Source: Flaccisagitta enflata
Lineage: Eukaryota; Chaetognatha; Sagittoidea; Aphragmophora
Reading direction: 5' to 3'
NCBI GenBank assembly: GCA_965153355.1
Contig: OZ231128.1
Location: 38,316,001-38,380,000, forward strand
DNA: 64,000 nt
Shown: one piece after another, positions 20,801-59,023 of the stretch
Layout: the number at the start of each line of letters is the position of its first letter
Numbering within the stretch: the first letter of the stretch is position 1
Made by a program: the position numbers and the translations under genes
Notes under the pieces: model-generated
Told to the model about the DNA's origin: nothing
The model's database searches: none
The model's input: the letters and a program-made list of their open reading frames with translations, nothing else

Positions 20801-21596
20801 CATCAGCGCTCCTCGTAACTCAAATGACAAATCAAATATTTAGCCATTTTCGGTCAACTTTCGATATTCGACTAATTGTGACAATTGGATAAAGACGCAA
20901 TTTTGTCGGCGGTTTAACCAGTGTAATCGTTTTTCTCATCAGATTACATTGATGTCTCAGAAGTACCTATAATTTGTAATACAAGGTGTCAATGACTATA
21001 AGATTTAGTAACAACATCTCTTAAGTACTAATATTACACAAACCAGTATTGTCACATAAAAATGAATGTGTCTGTTAATAAAATTTAAAAATTTCACAAT
21101 TGTTTATGTTTCTTAATTTATTTTTAACCATCTTAAGACCTTTCAGGTATGTAATCTTAATTTCAAAGGCAGATAATATAAACAAGCATTCATTAAATGT
21201 ATCACCACTCATCGAACATGAAATTATAGCGAGTCAAGTGGCGACATAAATATCGATGTTATTGGAAAACGACTGTATGGTGCAGCCACCATGAATCTCT
21301 AGGTGAACGAAACCTTATCCACTGATTCCTATCAGATCTGTATCTCATGCCATATCCCCACTGTGCAGATTGCGTGAAAGATAGAGAGAGAGAGAGAGAG
21401 AGAGAAGGATGAGAGAGAGAGGAAAAGAGACAGAAGAGAGACAGAAAGAGTTCGAAATCGTTGTGACATAATTGCCCGGATTCAAAAAACTTACAGTTGC
21501 GATGAGGACAATGACCAAATAGGCCACAATCTGAAGCCATTAGGAATTCAACTGACAAGATTCAATGAGGACAACAAAATCTTCACACCAGCTGAA

Positions 21597-21735
21597 GAAA
21601 ACCCCAATCAATGGTTGTACGCTAAAGTGTTGGTGCAAAGCATAGATGGACTGGTAAGCCAAAGAAAACCTGAATCAATGGTTGTACACTAAAGTTTTGG
21701 TTTAAAGCATCGATGGACTAGTAATAGGGTGTGCA
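21597..21735 (+). repeat. Exon 7-end duplicate, first two units
   Basis: The end of exon 7 plus its donor (AATCAATGGTTGTACGCTAA ... GGACTGGTAAGCC) is followed at once by a second copy ending GGACTAGTAATAG. More copies follow at 24160-24545. Confidence 0.8.
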
Positions 21736-22865
21736 AAGAATCTTGTACAAGCCATCAAATCTTTAAAAATGACACTTAGGTTTGGAAAAATTCTTTACAG
21801 TTAATGTTCAAAATTAAAAAACTAGGTTATTTTTAATACTTAAGATAAGGAAAAATGATAAATGGTAGACAACAGAATATGTTTTTAAAACAACAGGGGT
21901 ATTAGTAGAAAGTCACATAAAATTTCTTTTTTGGTGGAAAAACATTTATCTCTTATCTACTATCTTGGAAAAAGAAATCTTTACATTTTGAAAATGAGTT
22001 CATTTATTGAGGTAGAAATGAATACATATCAATTAAAAATCCATTTATATTTAGAGTGAGCCCCCTTTGATTGAACCACAGCTGCCATTCATTGGGGAAG
22101 CCTTTTGTAGAGCTTCTTGAGGTACTCTGGAGTGATGGAGCTCAAGACCATTCCTGCCATTTTCTTGATTCCTTTCAATTGTTACGTTTAGACTTAAAGC
22201 CCCAAATAGACTCCACAAATCATAAAATAATAGGTGACATAAATGAAGCTCTTCGAATTTGCAAGCAGTCTACGCAAACCGCATCTGACTAGCTCAACTA
22301 GTTTAGAAGTAATTTAAAAAATAGTGAAGTGATATTGTTAAAGATCATGTTGAAATAGCAAAAGCTAAATAGAGAGATTTCATTCAAAGTTGAATAACTT
22401 TTGAACGCATTGAGTTAGAGAGATGCGGTTTGCGTAGATTGCTTGCAAACTTGAAGGGCTTTAATATCGTCACCAATTTTTTTAAGATCAGGTGCCTATA
22501 ATCAGAGATATTTGTTAAAACGTGAGTAAAAATTTATTTTCCAAGATAGTAAATTTGATTGATATACAGTCGAGCTTCACTAGAGCGCATCTCCGGGGAC
22601 TGGAATTATTTGTGCCTTATAGGCGAGGTGCCTTATTGCAAAAAGGAGAAAAGCTGCTATTTTTTCACAAGCTAACTATAAAAGTTCATACTCTAATTTG
22701 CCGCTTGTCCTTACCTTTGCATTGATAAAAAGACATAAGAGATGCTTAAAAGTGAAAATTATGATGGTGAAGGTTACACAATGCACAATAAATAATCTAT
22801 GAAAGCAATCATGAAATTACAGTTTAGATAATCCAGCACTGAGAATAATGGACCAATACGAGATG

Positions 22866-23340
22866 TCAATGACGTTGAACAAAGTCAGCCATCGTAGATT
22901 GGCGAAGAGGGACATTTTTGATAAGGGACGATTCAAGTTTGTTGATACTGTGAAAATCTAAGTCTGAAGTAAATGAATGCGACTCAAAAAATCTCCTCAC
23001 TTCCAGCAAATATTTTTTGGCGTCGGTAAGAGAGCAGATGTCGGGCTCCTCCAAAACTTCCTCTTCCTCTACCTCTACTTCCTCCTCGACGATATCAGAC
23101 TGAAATAACTCGGCAAGAATGTCCGCCTCTGTCAGCTCCTCTGAAGAGAAAAGGTTGTCATTGACGCTGACGTAATTGTCGAACGTGAGCGTTTCTGGCA
23201 GCTGAAGGCGTTCCCGCAGAATTGACAGAGGGATCAAATCTTCCTCTTCATCGTCAGAGGGATCAAATCTTCCTCTTCATCGTCATCTTCCACCTCCCTT
23301 TCAACATCAACGTCACCGGGAGTGTCTTTCTTCCACCCAG
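22866..23340 (-). pseudogene. Tigger/pogo transposase C-terminal remnant
   Basis: The 123-codon ORF at 22866-23237 includes an acidic run, then PDICSLTDAKKYLLEVRRFF and ends QSTMADFV, resembling the acidic tail of Tigger/jerky-type transposases. Upstream, WKKDTPGDVDVE is in another frame: a roughly 30-bp tandem duplication (GATGAAGAGGAAGATTTGAT occurs twice) shifts the frame. The DDE catalytic core is missing. Confidence 0.65.
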
Positions 23341-23451
23341 CTTTACTTCTCATTCATCTTCTTTTCCCTCTTCTTTACCCTCTTCTTTTCCTTCTTCTTT
23401 TCCTTCTTCTTCTTTTCCTTCTTCTTCTTTTCCTTCTTCTTCTTCTTCTTC

Positions 23452-23483
<32 letters not shown>

Positions 23484-23527
23484 CTTCTTCTTCTTCTTCT
23501 TCTTCTTCTTCTTCTCCTTTTACTACT

Positions 23528-23589
<62 letters not shown>

Positions 23590-23600
23590 TTCTTCGTCTT
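23340..23600. repeat. (TTC)n microsatellite
   Basis: About 250 bp of TTC with minor interruptions. It lies within the Tigger remnant, where on the minus strand it would encode a Glu run extending the acidic tail of the transposase. Confidence 0.9.
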
Positions 23601-24159
23601 CCTTCAACCGTCAAAATGCCTTCTAAGTGAGCTTGAAAAACCTCCTGACTTTTTTATGCCTTGTAGTGAAATTTGCCTTATGGGCGGGTGCGCAATAGAC
23701 GGGGTTTCTCAACAAAGAGGTTAAAGCAAAAAAGTTGGGACTTTCAAAATCATGCTATCTAGCGAGGTATGCCTAATTAGCGGGTGCGCTCAAGTGAAGC
23801 TCGACTGTATCACTTTTGTTGACTGAAACCCCTCCAAGACGACCTAACTAACTCCCCTTGATACATTTATTCTCACACAATCCATCTAGGGGCTAATAAA
23901 GTTGCAAAAACCTTCATTTTTGAATAAACACAGCTCTTCAAATAAAATCATGTCAAAATCTGATTTCCTGTTTTTTCTTGAGTACATGTCATGGCCATGT
24001 ATGGAAATTATATCAGCTGTTCTTTGTTTTTACTTTTAGTATAACTAACTGAGATACTCTGGTTCAAATTTAACTCATAGCTCTCATAACAAGTATGGTT
24101 TTCAAGCCATAGAGCAAGTACGAAATTTTTTGCTCACCCTGTTAAGCTGAAAAAAAAAC

Positions 24160-24545
24160 CCTGAATCAATGGTTATAGCTAAAGTGTTGGTGCAAAGCAT
24201 CGATGGACTGGTAAGCCAAAGAAAACCCAAATCAATGGTTGTATGCTCAAGTGCTCAAGTGACTAGTAAGCTGAAAAAACCTGAATCAGTGGTTGTATGC
24301 GAAAGTGTTGGTGCATAGTATCAATGAACTGGTAAGCATAAGAAAACACAAATCAATAGTTATACGCTAAAGTGTTGGTACAAAGTATCGATGGACTGGT
24401 AAGCTGAAGAAAACCCAAATCAATGGTTGTATGCGTAAGTGCTGGTTCAAAGCATCAATGGACTGGCAAGCTGAAAAAAAACCCTGAATCAATGGTTGTA
24501 CGCTTAAGTGTTGGTACAAAGCATCAATGGACTGGAAATAGCTCT
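24160..24545 (+). repeat. Tandem array of lipoxygenase exon 7 ends (about six units)
   Basis: About 62-bp units: a GAAAACCCAAATCAATGGTT start, TGTTGGTGCAAAGCATCGAT and then GGACTGGTAAGC. Each unit is the last 50 or so bases of exon 7 plus its 5' splice donor. The array stands 260 bp upstream of exon 8. Confidence 0.85.
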
Positions 24546-25129
24546 TAAAGACTCAGAGCCAATCTTAGCCATGCGTCATCATTCGCAGCTTTGGTGGTCT
24601 GTCAGTTAGTCTATAACTATAAGCCCATCAATTAGTTTGATCGATCCTTTTCTTATCTTTCATGGTATATAAGATCAGCAGGACATCGTTTGTCCTACGG
24701 CTGTCTTTCTCGAAACCAAGCAAACTTGTCTTCATGAATTGTTCATTCAAATGTAATCATAATCATTAAATCAAAGTTTTTTACATTATTCTGACCTGAC
24801 AGTACATGGAATTTGTAAACCACCTTGGCCTGGGCCATATGCTCATGGAACCAATTGTGATGGCCTTTTCAAACTGGGAATATACAGCAAACAACGACAA
24901 AAATGCCCTCATTCGCAAAATGCTCCGGCCACATATGGATCGGACTTTGACCATCAATTTCTTGGCGAAGAATACGCTTCTCTCAAACAATGAATCGGTT
25001 TCCCTTGATAGTTCCTTTTCTACAGGTAGGAAATTGGAACCCATCGCGTTTAAAACATTTTGAAAAAAAGAATAGTCAAGACAATTCGAGGTATTGTGCT
25101 TTTAATTTGTGATAACATTACCGCGCAGA

Positions 25130-25730
25130 TAAAAAAAAAAAAAAAAAAAAAAAACGCACTTTTAAATGGTTAATTTAGCCAATAAATCTTTAAAAAAACT
25201 GTAGAAAATCTTAGATCATTTTGAAGCCCTGAGAGAGTACTCTCATTTGGCGCCAATCTGGTATTGCTATCTTTTTTTTTAGAAATGGCATTAGTTTGAG
25301 TAAAACCGTTGCCTAATTCAGTTTCGCAATCCCTATGAAAAAAGTGCATTTTAGCAAAATAGTGCTTCTCTTTGCAGAGCTCTAGCTTCTAAACCGTTTG
25401 AGATACAGACCTGGGATTGGTCTAGAATACCATGCGAATCAAAAAAAAAAAAGACGCACTTTTAAATGGTTAATTTAGCCAATGAATTTCAAAAAACTAT
25501 AAAAAATCTTAGGTCATTTTGAAGCCCTTTGAAAGTACTTTCATTTGGCGCCAATCTGGTATTGCTATCTTTTTTCGTTTAGAAATGGCATCAGTTTGAG
25601 TAAAAACGTTGCCTATTTCAGTTTCGCAATCCATATGAAAAAGTGCATTTTAGCAAAATAGTGCTTCTCTTTGCAGAGCTCTAGCTCCTTAACCGTTTAA
25701 GATACAGATCTGGGATTGGTGTAGAATGAA
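25130..25730. repeat. About 305-bp tandem duplication
   Basis: Block 25137-25430 (poly-A, ACGCACTTTTAAATGGTTAA ... GCAGAGCTCTAGC) recurs at 25442-25725 with few differences. It lies downstream of lipoxygenase exon 8. Confidence 0.85.
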
Positions 25731-25734
25731 AGAT

Positions 25735-25965
25735 TTTTTGAAATCTGTCAAAATGTCTTTTTTGAAAATAGCTAAAATTATTTCTTTTATCTGTTTTATC
25801 AATTAATAGATAGGTGCGTCTTTTTTTTTGATCCAAGTGGTAAAAGATTTTTTGAAAATCTTTCAAAATGTCTCTCTTGAAAATACCCCAAATTATCTTT
25901 TGTATCTGTTTTATCAATTAATAGATAGGGGCGTCTTTCTTTTTATCCAAGTGGTACAAGCAGTA
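25735..25965. repeat. About 110-bp tandem duplication
   Basis: Two units of AAGATTTTTTGAAA ... TTATCAATTAATAGATAGG.G followed by CGTCTTT and ATCCAAGTGG. Confidence 0.8.
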
Positions 25966-26469
25966 TTGACAATATTTACCTCGGCAATTGTGAGTAGACT
26001 TTCACCTTAAAACGCAAAAAGGAAAAAAAAAAAGAAAAAAAAACACACTGGCATTTTTCCCTTGCACGAGCCAGACCAGGGTTGGAACCTAGGACCAATG
26101 AAATAACATCAGCACAACTTCTAATAATCCAAAAATTGAGCGAGTTAATCACGATATGAACTAGACCAAATTAGGCACCTTTCCAAGTCGGATTTTCTCA
26201 CAATGACAACTTTTCTATTACTGACAAATTTTAATTTACTAAACTTTTAACTTATTTAACTTTTAATTCAACTTTTAATATAGCTTTTAATTCAACTTTA
26301 TTAACTTATTTAACTTGATTTGACTTTTAATTTATCAAATGACCACTATTCTATAAAAACTGAATGGGGATTCATACATAAGAAAAAAATATTTCTGTGC
26401 ATCTAGGTCAATGGTCTATGGTCAATGGTCAATGGTCATTTCTGTGCATCTAGGTAAATGGTCTATGGT

Positions 26470-26900
26470 CAATGGCTTTTACAAAAGAAGTCGCTTCATT
26501 TGCCATTGAACAATTTTTACTCCTTCAGGCTTGTCCAATGGCATGCAAGCCTTTACAAACGTACATGATTCATTTGCATTTAACAATTTAGGGTCTGACT
26601 TATGGCGTACAAGCCTTTGCTAAAATAGTCGCTTTGTTTGCATCAAATAATTCTTATTGATTCAGGTCTGACAAATGGTGTACGAGCCTTTCCAAATGTT
26701 GTTGCTTCATTTGCATCGAACAATTCTTATTCTTTCAGGTCTGACCAATGGCGTACGAGCCATTGCAAATGTTGTTGCTTCATTTACCTCAAACAATTTT
26801 TATTCTTTCAGGTCCGACCAATGGCGTACGTGCCTTTGCAAATGCAGTTGCGTCATTTGCATCAAACAGTTCTTATTCGTTCAGGTCTGACCAATTGTGT
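26470..26900 (+). repeat. 73-bp tandem array with splice-acceptor-like ends
   Basis: About six units (exactly 73 bp where intact) of GTCTGACCAATGGCGTACGA...TTCTTATTCTTTCAG. Each unit ends in a pyrimidine tract plus CAG and is followed by GT CTG ACC, which continues the phase left by lipoxygenase exon 8. A further one-and-a-half units occur at 27660-27780. Confidence 0.8.
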
Positions 26901-26941
26901 ACCAATAAAGGCGGCTAATCGCCGTAGGAAAAAAGTTGTAA

Positions 26942-27006
26942 ATGCTGAGAGAAAGAGATAGAGAGAGAGACAGAGAGAGACAGACAGAGAGACAGACAGA
27001 CAGACC

Positions 27007-27054
<48 letters not shown>

Positions 27055-27200
27055 AACGGACGGACGGACGGACGGATGGACAGACGGATGGACAAACAGA
27101 CAGACAGACAGATGGGCAGACAGACAAAAGAATGGACAGACAGACAGATGGACAGATGGACAGACGGACAAAGAATGAGACAGAGAGAGAGTGACAGAGA
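26942..27200. repeat. (GACA)n/(GA)n compound microsatellite
   Basis: GAGA, then GACA with GACG variants, then GACAGATG words. ORFs through it on both strands are low-complexity artefacts. Confidence 0.9.
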
Positions 27201-27789
27201 GAGAACGCTTGTTTTTCCACTATTCAACTTGATCACCATGGATAGACTGATGGACCAACAGACCATGGGATGGACTGATGGACAGATGGACAAAGTCTCT
27301 TATAGATTCCATGACTGAAAGAGTGAGAGACTTTGCTGCCAGCATGCACAATCATCATCTGGGATGATTTAAGTTAAAATAGACTTCAATAACTTCATTC
27401 CTCATTTTTGGGAAAAATGCAAAATATGCAAAAAAATAAAAAAAGATTCAGAAAATCATAGCTCTTAAACTATCAATCGCACAGAATTCTGTTTGGCGTC
27501 ATCTAAAAAAGGAGAGTTCCCTCTTTCTTAGCTATTGATTTTATGCCTAGTCCCATTTGGCCCCCAAAATTGACCAACTTTCCCAAACCACTCATGAGAA
27601 AAAAGGAAAAATCGATTTCCGCCGTAGGTCTCAAAAAGCCAAAGGTATTCTTCGACTTTTTTCCAAATGAGCCTTTGCAAATGTTGTCACTTCATTTGCA
27701 TCAAACAATTCTTATTCTTTCAGGTCAGACAAATGGCGTACAAGCCTTTGCAAATGTAGTTGCCTCATTTGCATTATTTTGATCGATGA

Positions 27790-28426
27790 ACTTGGTCGGC
27801 GTGGTGGCCGTTAGGACATCCTTATCCAAATTGAAGCCTTTTCAGTGGAAAAAATCGGCAACGATGTGCTAATGTCGTCTCATCTTCGGAGATAGGAACC
27901 TTATCATTGGCTTCCACTGATCAGAGGGAAATAAGGTTATCATGATTTCTTTGAAAGTTTGTGAATTCTTGAATATGCCTGGAAAAGTCTCCATCCTTGT
28001 CACTCAATCAGACTGTTTCTCAGGGTTCTCGTTTCATTTGACACATGCACACCTGAGAGTGACTTATTATACCATAAAACCAACAAAAACAACTCTGACT
28101 GTTCCCTTTCATCACTGCCCCTGCCCACCCATCCGCGACTATGGTTTACTTTTTTTTTCCTTATAAGAACCAAGATTGTAAGAACATTAGGCTCCAAATC
28201 CTCAGAAGTTTAAGAACATGCTAAAAACTTTGGAAAGATTTATTTTTCTAATAATTTAAGAACATAAGGGTCAAAATCTTCAAAGAATTAAATACATGCT
28301 AAAAATATTAGAAAATATCATTTCTTCAATAAAAATGATGTTTTTTTTTGTTTTTACCGCAGGTTTCATTCTATTTTTATTGTTCTTAATTTTGACTTAA
28401 GACATTTAAACTTGCTGCTTTGTTAT
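27790..28426. other. No gene recognised
   Basis: AT-rich unique-looking sequence between the lipoxygenase copy B remnants and the next R1 repeat. A 28200-28330 segment has two related AAGAACATGCTAAAAA blocks. No further lipoxygenase exon was found here. Confidence 0.4.
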
Positions 28427-28427
28427 T

Positions 28428-28642
28428 AGTCGCGTGCTACACGACTTCACACCCCGCTTTGTCGGTCCATCCGTCTGTCCGTCGGTCCATCCGTCGGTCC
28501 GTCCGTCCATCCGTCACACTTTACTTTTTCGGCGTTAATGGGGGTTTTGGCCTTATTGCTCCTGCCCAAATGTTCCACTGACCTAAATTATGGCCCATGC
28601 CCACCCGCACGCGACTGGGGTAGCCGTGTATCCGGCCTTGTT
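28428..28642 (-). repeat. Dispersed repeat R1
   Basis: Begins TTAGTCGCGTGCTACACGAC, then a (GTCC/GGTC)n run, then the GCCCAAATG... and CCCACCCGCACGCGACTG section. It ends CCGGCCTTGTTT. Confidence 0.85.
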
Positions 28643-29544
28643 TTATTGACATTTTCCTTTATTTCTCTCATAAGATAATTTCAGATTAGGAATGTTATAA
28701 ATCAAAAGTTAATAACTGCTTTTGAATTAAAAATTCAAGAACGTTTAAGCCTTGAAACTGCCTTTTTGCGCATTAGGCTCCCCTGCCCTGCCCATAGCCC
28801 GACCACAAAAGATTTTTCAGTTATCGCATTTCTAACCTAATAATTCCTTATATTTCAAACATCCAGTACATCCGTATCCTCATCTACCTGTCTGTTTTCT
28901 CATTTCTTCCTTCTTTGTTTTCCTTGATGACGGTATTTGACGGCCGTCCGGGCTGCCCACCGACGACACGATCATTGTGTAAATTCCTCTTAATACATAC
29001 TCCACAGGCCACTATGTCTCATCCGTGAGTGCGCCGTGGTTGCTTCGCACGAATTTTATTTTCATTTTTTCTTCAGTATTTCTCTCCGCAAACGGAAATT
29101 AAGTTCAGCCTATCGAAGTAAAACGCCTAACAGCTCGATTTAAACTCATGTTGAATTCTGGATCCAATTTTTTGGGATGCACACTCAATTCATTATGTAT
29201 CAAAAATTGAACGGATCAATAAGGAAACGGTCTTCGTCGATACACTAATTTACATAATGCAGTATTTTCATTTTATAAACGACTTCACAAAGGCAGACCT
29301 TGTTAGAGAATGGAACATTACACAAAATGTTAATACACGTTAACGAAAAGGGCAGCTTGTTTTAAATAGTGACAACCGGCAGTCAAAATGCTTGTTTTAC
29401 CAATTTAAACATAACATTGCTCAAAATTGGTTAGATACGAAGTTTTTTTTATATTTTATCAATGTCATTAGTGTCTTTGTAATACGACGGTCATTTCGCC
29501 CTCCTTGTCTGCTGATTGAGAGCATAAATGCATCGGTCATAGAA
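28643..29544. other. No gene recognised
   Basis: Unique-looking AT-rich sequence; no supportable exon, RNA gene or repeat boundary. Confidence 0.4.
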
Positions 29545-29900
29545 ACAACAAGGCCAACACCTATAAGTCGGGTGCCAGACTCTTGACACAATATTGGGAC
29601 ACAATATTTGGACACAGTGTCGGGACATAATGTTGGGACACAATGTTAGGACATAATGTCGGGAAACAACGTCGGGAAACAACACCGAGACACAATGTCG
29701 GGAAACGACACCAAGACACAATGTCAGGATGCAATATAGGGACACAATGTAGGGACACAATGTCAGGACACAATGTCGGGACACATTCTAGGGACACAAT
29801 GTCAAAAACGCCCGTAAACGCCAAAAAAGCAAAGTGTTACCGACGGACGGACGGACGGACCGACCGACGGAGCGGGTTGTAGAGTCGCGTGCACGCGACT
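29545..29900 (+). repeat. Dispersed repeat R1 carrying a GGGACACAATGTC minisatellite
   Basis: Has the usual AACAAGGCCAACACCTATAA start and the GAGTCGCGTGCACGCGAC end. The core is about 16 units of a 13-14-bp GGGACACAATGTC repeat followed by (GACG)n. Confidence 0.88.
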
Positions 29901-30100
29901 AGAAAGATGTTGAGGGAGAAGGCCGGTTGCGCTCCGGGTGAGGGAAGTGATAGGTGGAGATCGTAGAATCAAGTTCGATGGAGTGAGATCATGAGATAAA
30001 GAAACATTTGTAATAACACGGACAAATCATGCGATAATGCTTATGCCCATCCGCACTTGAGTGTCTTCTAAGCTTCCTCTATTTATATCTCAACGATCAG

Positions 30101-57641
<27,541 letters not shown>

Positions 57642-57643
57642 GT

Positions 57644-57646
57644 AGG

Positions 57647-57722
<76 letters not shown>

Positions 57723-57726
57723 CGTT

Positions 57727-57760
<34 letters not shown>

Positions 57761-57761
57761 G

Positions 57762-57851
<90 letters not shown>
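57644..57851. repeat. (TTG)n(TCG)n(TTG)n microsatellite after a splice donor
   Basis: The donor G|GTAGGTTGTTG opens directly into TTG, then GTCGTTGTCGTCG (about 12 TCG) and TTG again. This is the same three-part order as at 30735 and 32598. Confidence 0.97.
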
Positions 57852-57853
<2 letters not shown>

Positions 57854-57859
57854 CTTCGG

Positions 57860-58890
57860 CATTCGCGATCGTTCTTACAATAATAAGTCGCAAAAACAAA
57901 TTTATTATCATAACAAGTGAGGTTTAATCAACTGGACAGCAAGTTCGTGAAACAAAGCCAAGCTCAGGGTTAAGAACGGAATCAACAGATGAAACATTAA
58001 ATGAGGAACGAAAAGGGAAAGGCGGACGATTCAGGTGCTTCACATAGCAAAAGTTGATTATTTCTTTTTACCTTCTTAACCTTATGTGGAGTAGTTTGTA
58101 TTAGAACCCTTGCTATTTTTCTTTTATTAAAAATCGTTCCTTTACCATTCTTTAGCAAATTGTTTTGGAGGATATGACTTACATGATAAAGTGGGGAAAT
58201 AAAATGCTGACATTCTTTGAATTAGCTTTTCTAACTTTTAATAAAATTGTTAATCTGCCTTTTAAGCAGTTTTTTTTTATAATCAATGTTCTGATATTTC
58301 AATTCATTTTTACAAACCCCATAATTTTTAAAAACTGTTAGTAAAAGAACCACACAAGATTTTGCTGATTTTTGGGATTTTTGTGAAAAACAAAAATTAA
58401 AGATGAAGGGATTTTGAAAAAAAATAGTCATGATTATGATTATGATTTTTGAAATGTGATTTTTGCAATGTGAAGCACCCAAGCGGAAGATGGCTGAGAT
58501 TACGAAGCGAAATTGAGGGATAGAATAAGTCGAGATAGGGAAAAAAATGTTTCTCACTGATTCTCATATAAACATTACAAAAATTGCCAGGTGGAAATTT
58601 GTTGATTCCTGTATAAATTAGCTGAGTGAGTACAGAAAACGATGAATGAATTAGTGCAAATCATTGCGAGAGCTGCGGATATTTTACATTTATGATTATG
58701 CATTGTTACAATACAACTTAAATCAGATGACGTCTTATCTCCTCTGTCAAGATTGTTAGATCGAGGAAACGATTGAAATAAATCGGCTAAGGTAATCGCA
58801 CAAAGAAAAACCTTCATTATGCCAACAACAAATAGCGCTCTAGTTTGAGACATTGTTTTTGTGTTTTTGTGTTTTGTTTCTTTTTTTTTT
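57860..58890. other. No gene recognised
   Basis: AT-rich intron or intergenic DNA. Minus-strand ORFs of 92-108 codons (58231-58557 and 58575-58853) lack motifs and coding-like composition. The part nearest 58890 may hold the NADPH oxidase 3' UTR. Confidence 0.4.
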
Positions 58891-58892
58891 AG

Positions 58893-58912
58893 AAAGAGAG
58901 AGAGAGAGAGGG

Positions 58913-59001
<89 letters not shown>

Positions 59002-59020
59002 TGAGAGAGAGAGAGAGAGA
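58893..59020. repeat. (GA)n microsatellite abutting the NADPH oxidase stop codon
   Basis: GA dinucleotides begin only three bases after the TAA at 59024 (read on the minus strand as CT), so they open the 3' UTR. Confidence 0.95.
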
Positions 59021-59023
59021 ACG

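Larger units (their letters stand above)
22567..23807 (-). mobile_element. Degenerate Tigger/pogo-type DNA transposon
   Basis: 1241 bp with inverted ends CAGTCGAGCTTCACT (22567) and AGTGAAGCTCGACTG (23807), each flanked by TA. A transposase C-terminal remnant lies inside on the minus strand. Lipoxygenase copy B intron 7 hosts the element. It is short for the family, so most of the transposase is deleted. Confidence 0.8.
19018..26900 (+). pseudogene. Lipoxygenase copy B: decayed 5' exons, intact exons 7 and 8
   Basis: Exons 1-6 are recognisable only as decayed mirror copies of copy A (exon 1 at 19018-19167, exon 2 at 19944-20035, exons 3-4 at 20256-20460, exon 5 at 20800-20990, exon 6 at about 21285-21372), with lost frames and splice sites. 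Exon 7 (21497-21653) is intact and extends past the copy A breakpoint with NKIFTPAEENPNQWLYAKVL, a lipoxygenase signature. Exon 8 (24803-25025) joins it in phase 0 and carries VNHLGLGH, the HxxxxH iron ligand motif, then HMLMEP, LRPHMDRTLTIN and SSFSTG. A candidate exon 9 start (GLTNGVRAFANVV) has the right phase in the 73-bp array at 26.5-26.9 kb. Exons for the C-terminal iron ligands are not found. As read, neither copy encodes a whole enzyme. Confidence 0.75.

Noticed and set aside
22071-22292. 73-codon ORF in lipoxygenase copy B intron 7
   Set aside because: It has a slight resemblance to generic transposase N-terminal sequence, but there is no supporting motif or splice context.
26862-27293. 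ORFs of 96-143 codons rich in CLSVCLSV or DRQTDRQT
   Set aside because: Low-complexity translations of (GACA)n.
29600-29810. Possible CRISPR array
   Set aside because: Contiguous 13-14-bp units without unique spacers in a eukaryotic dispersed repeat; it is a minisatellite.
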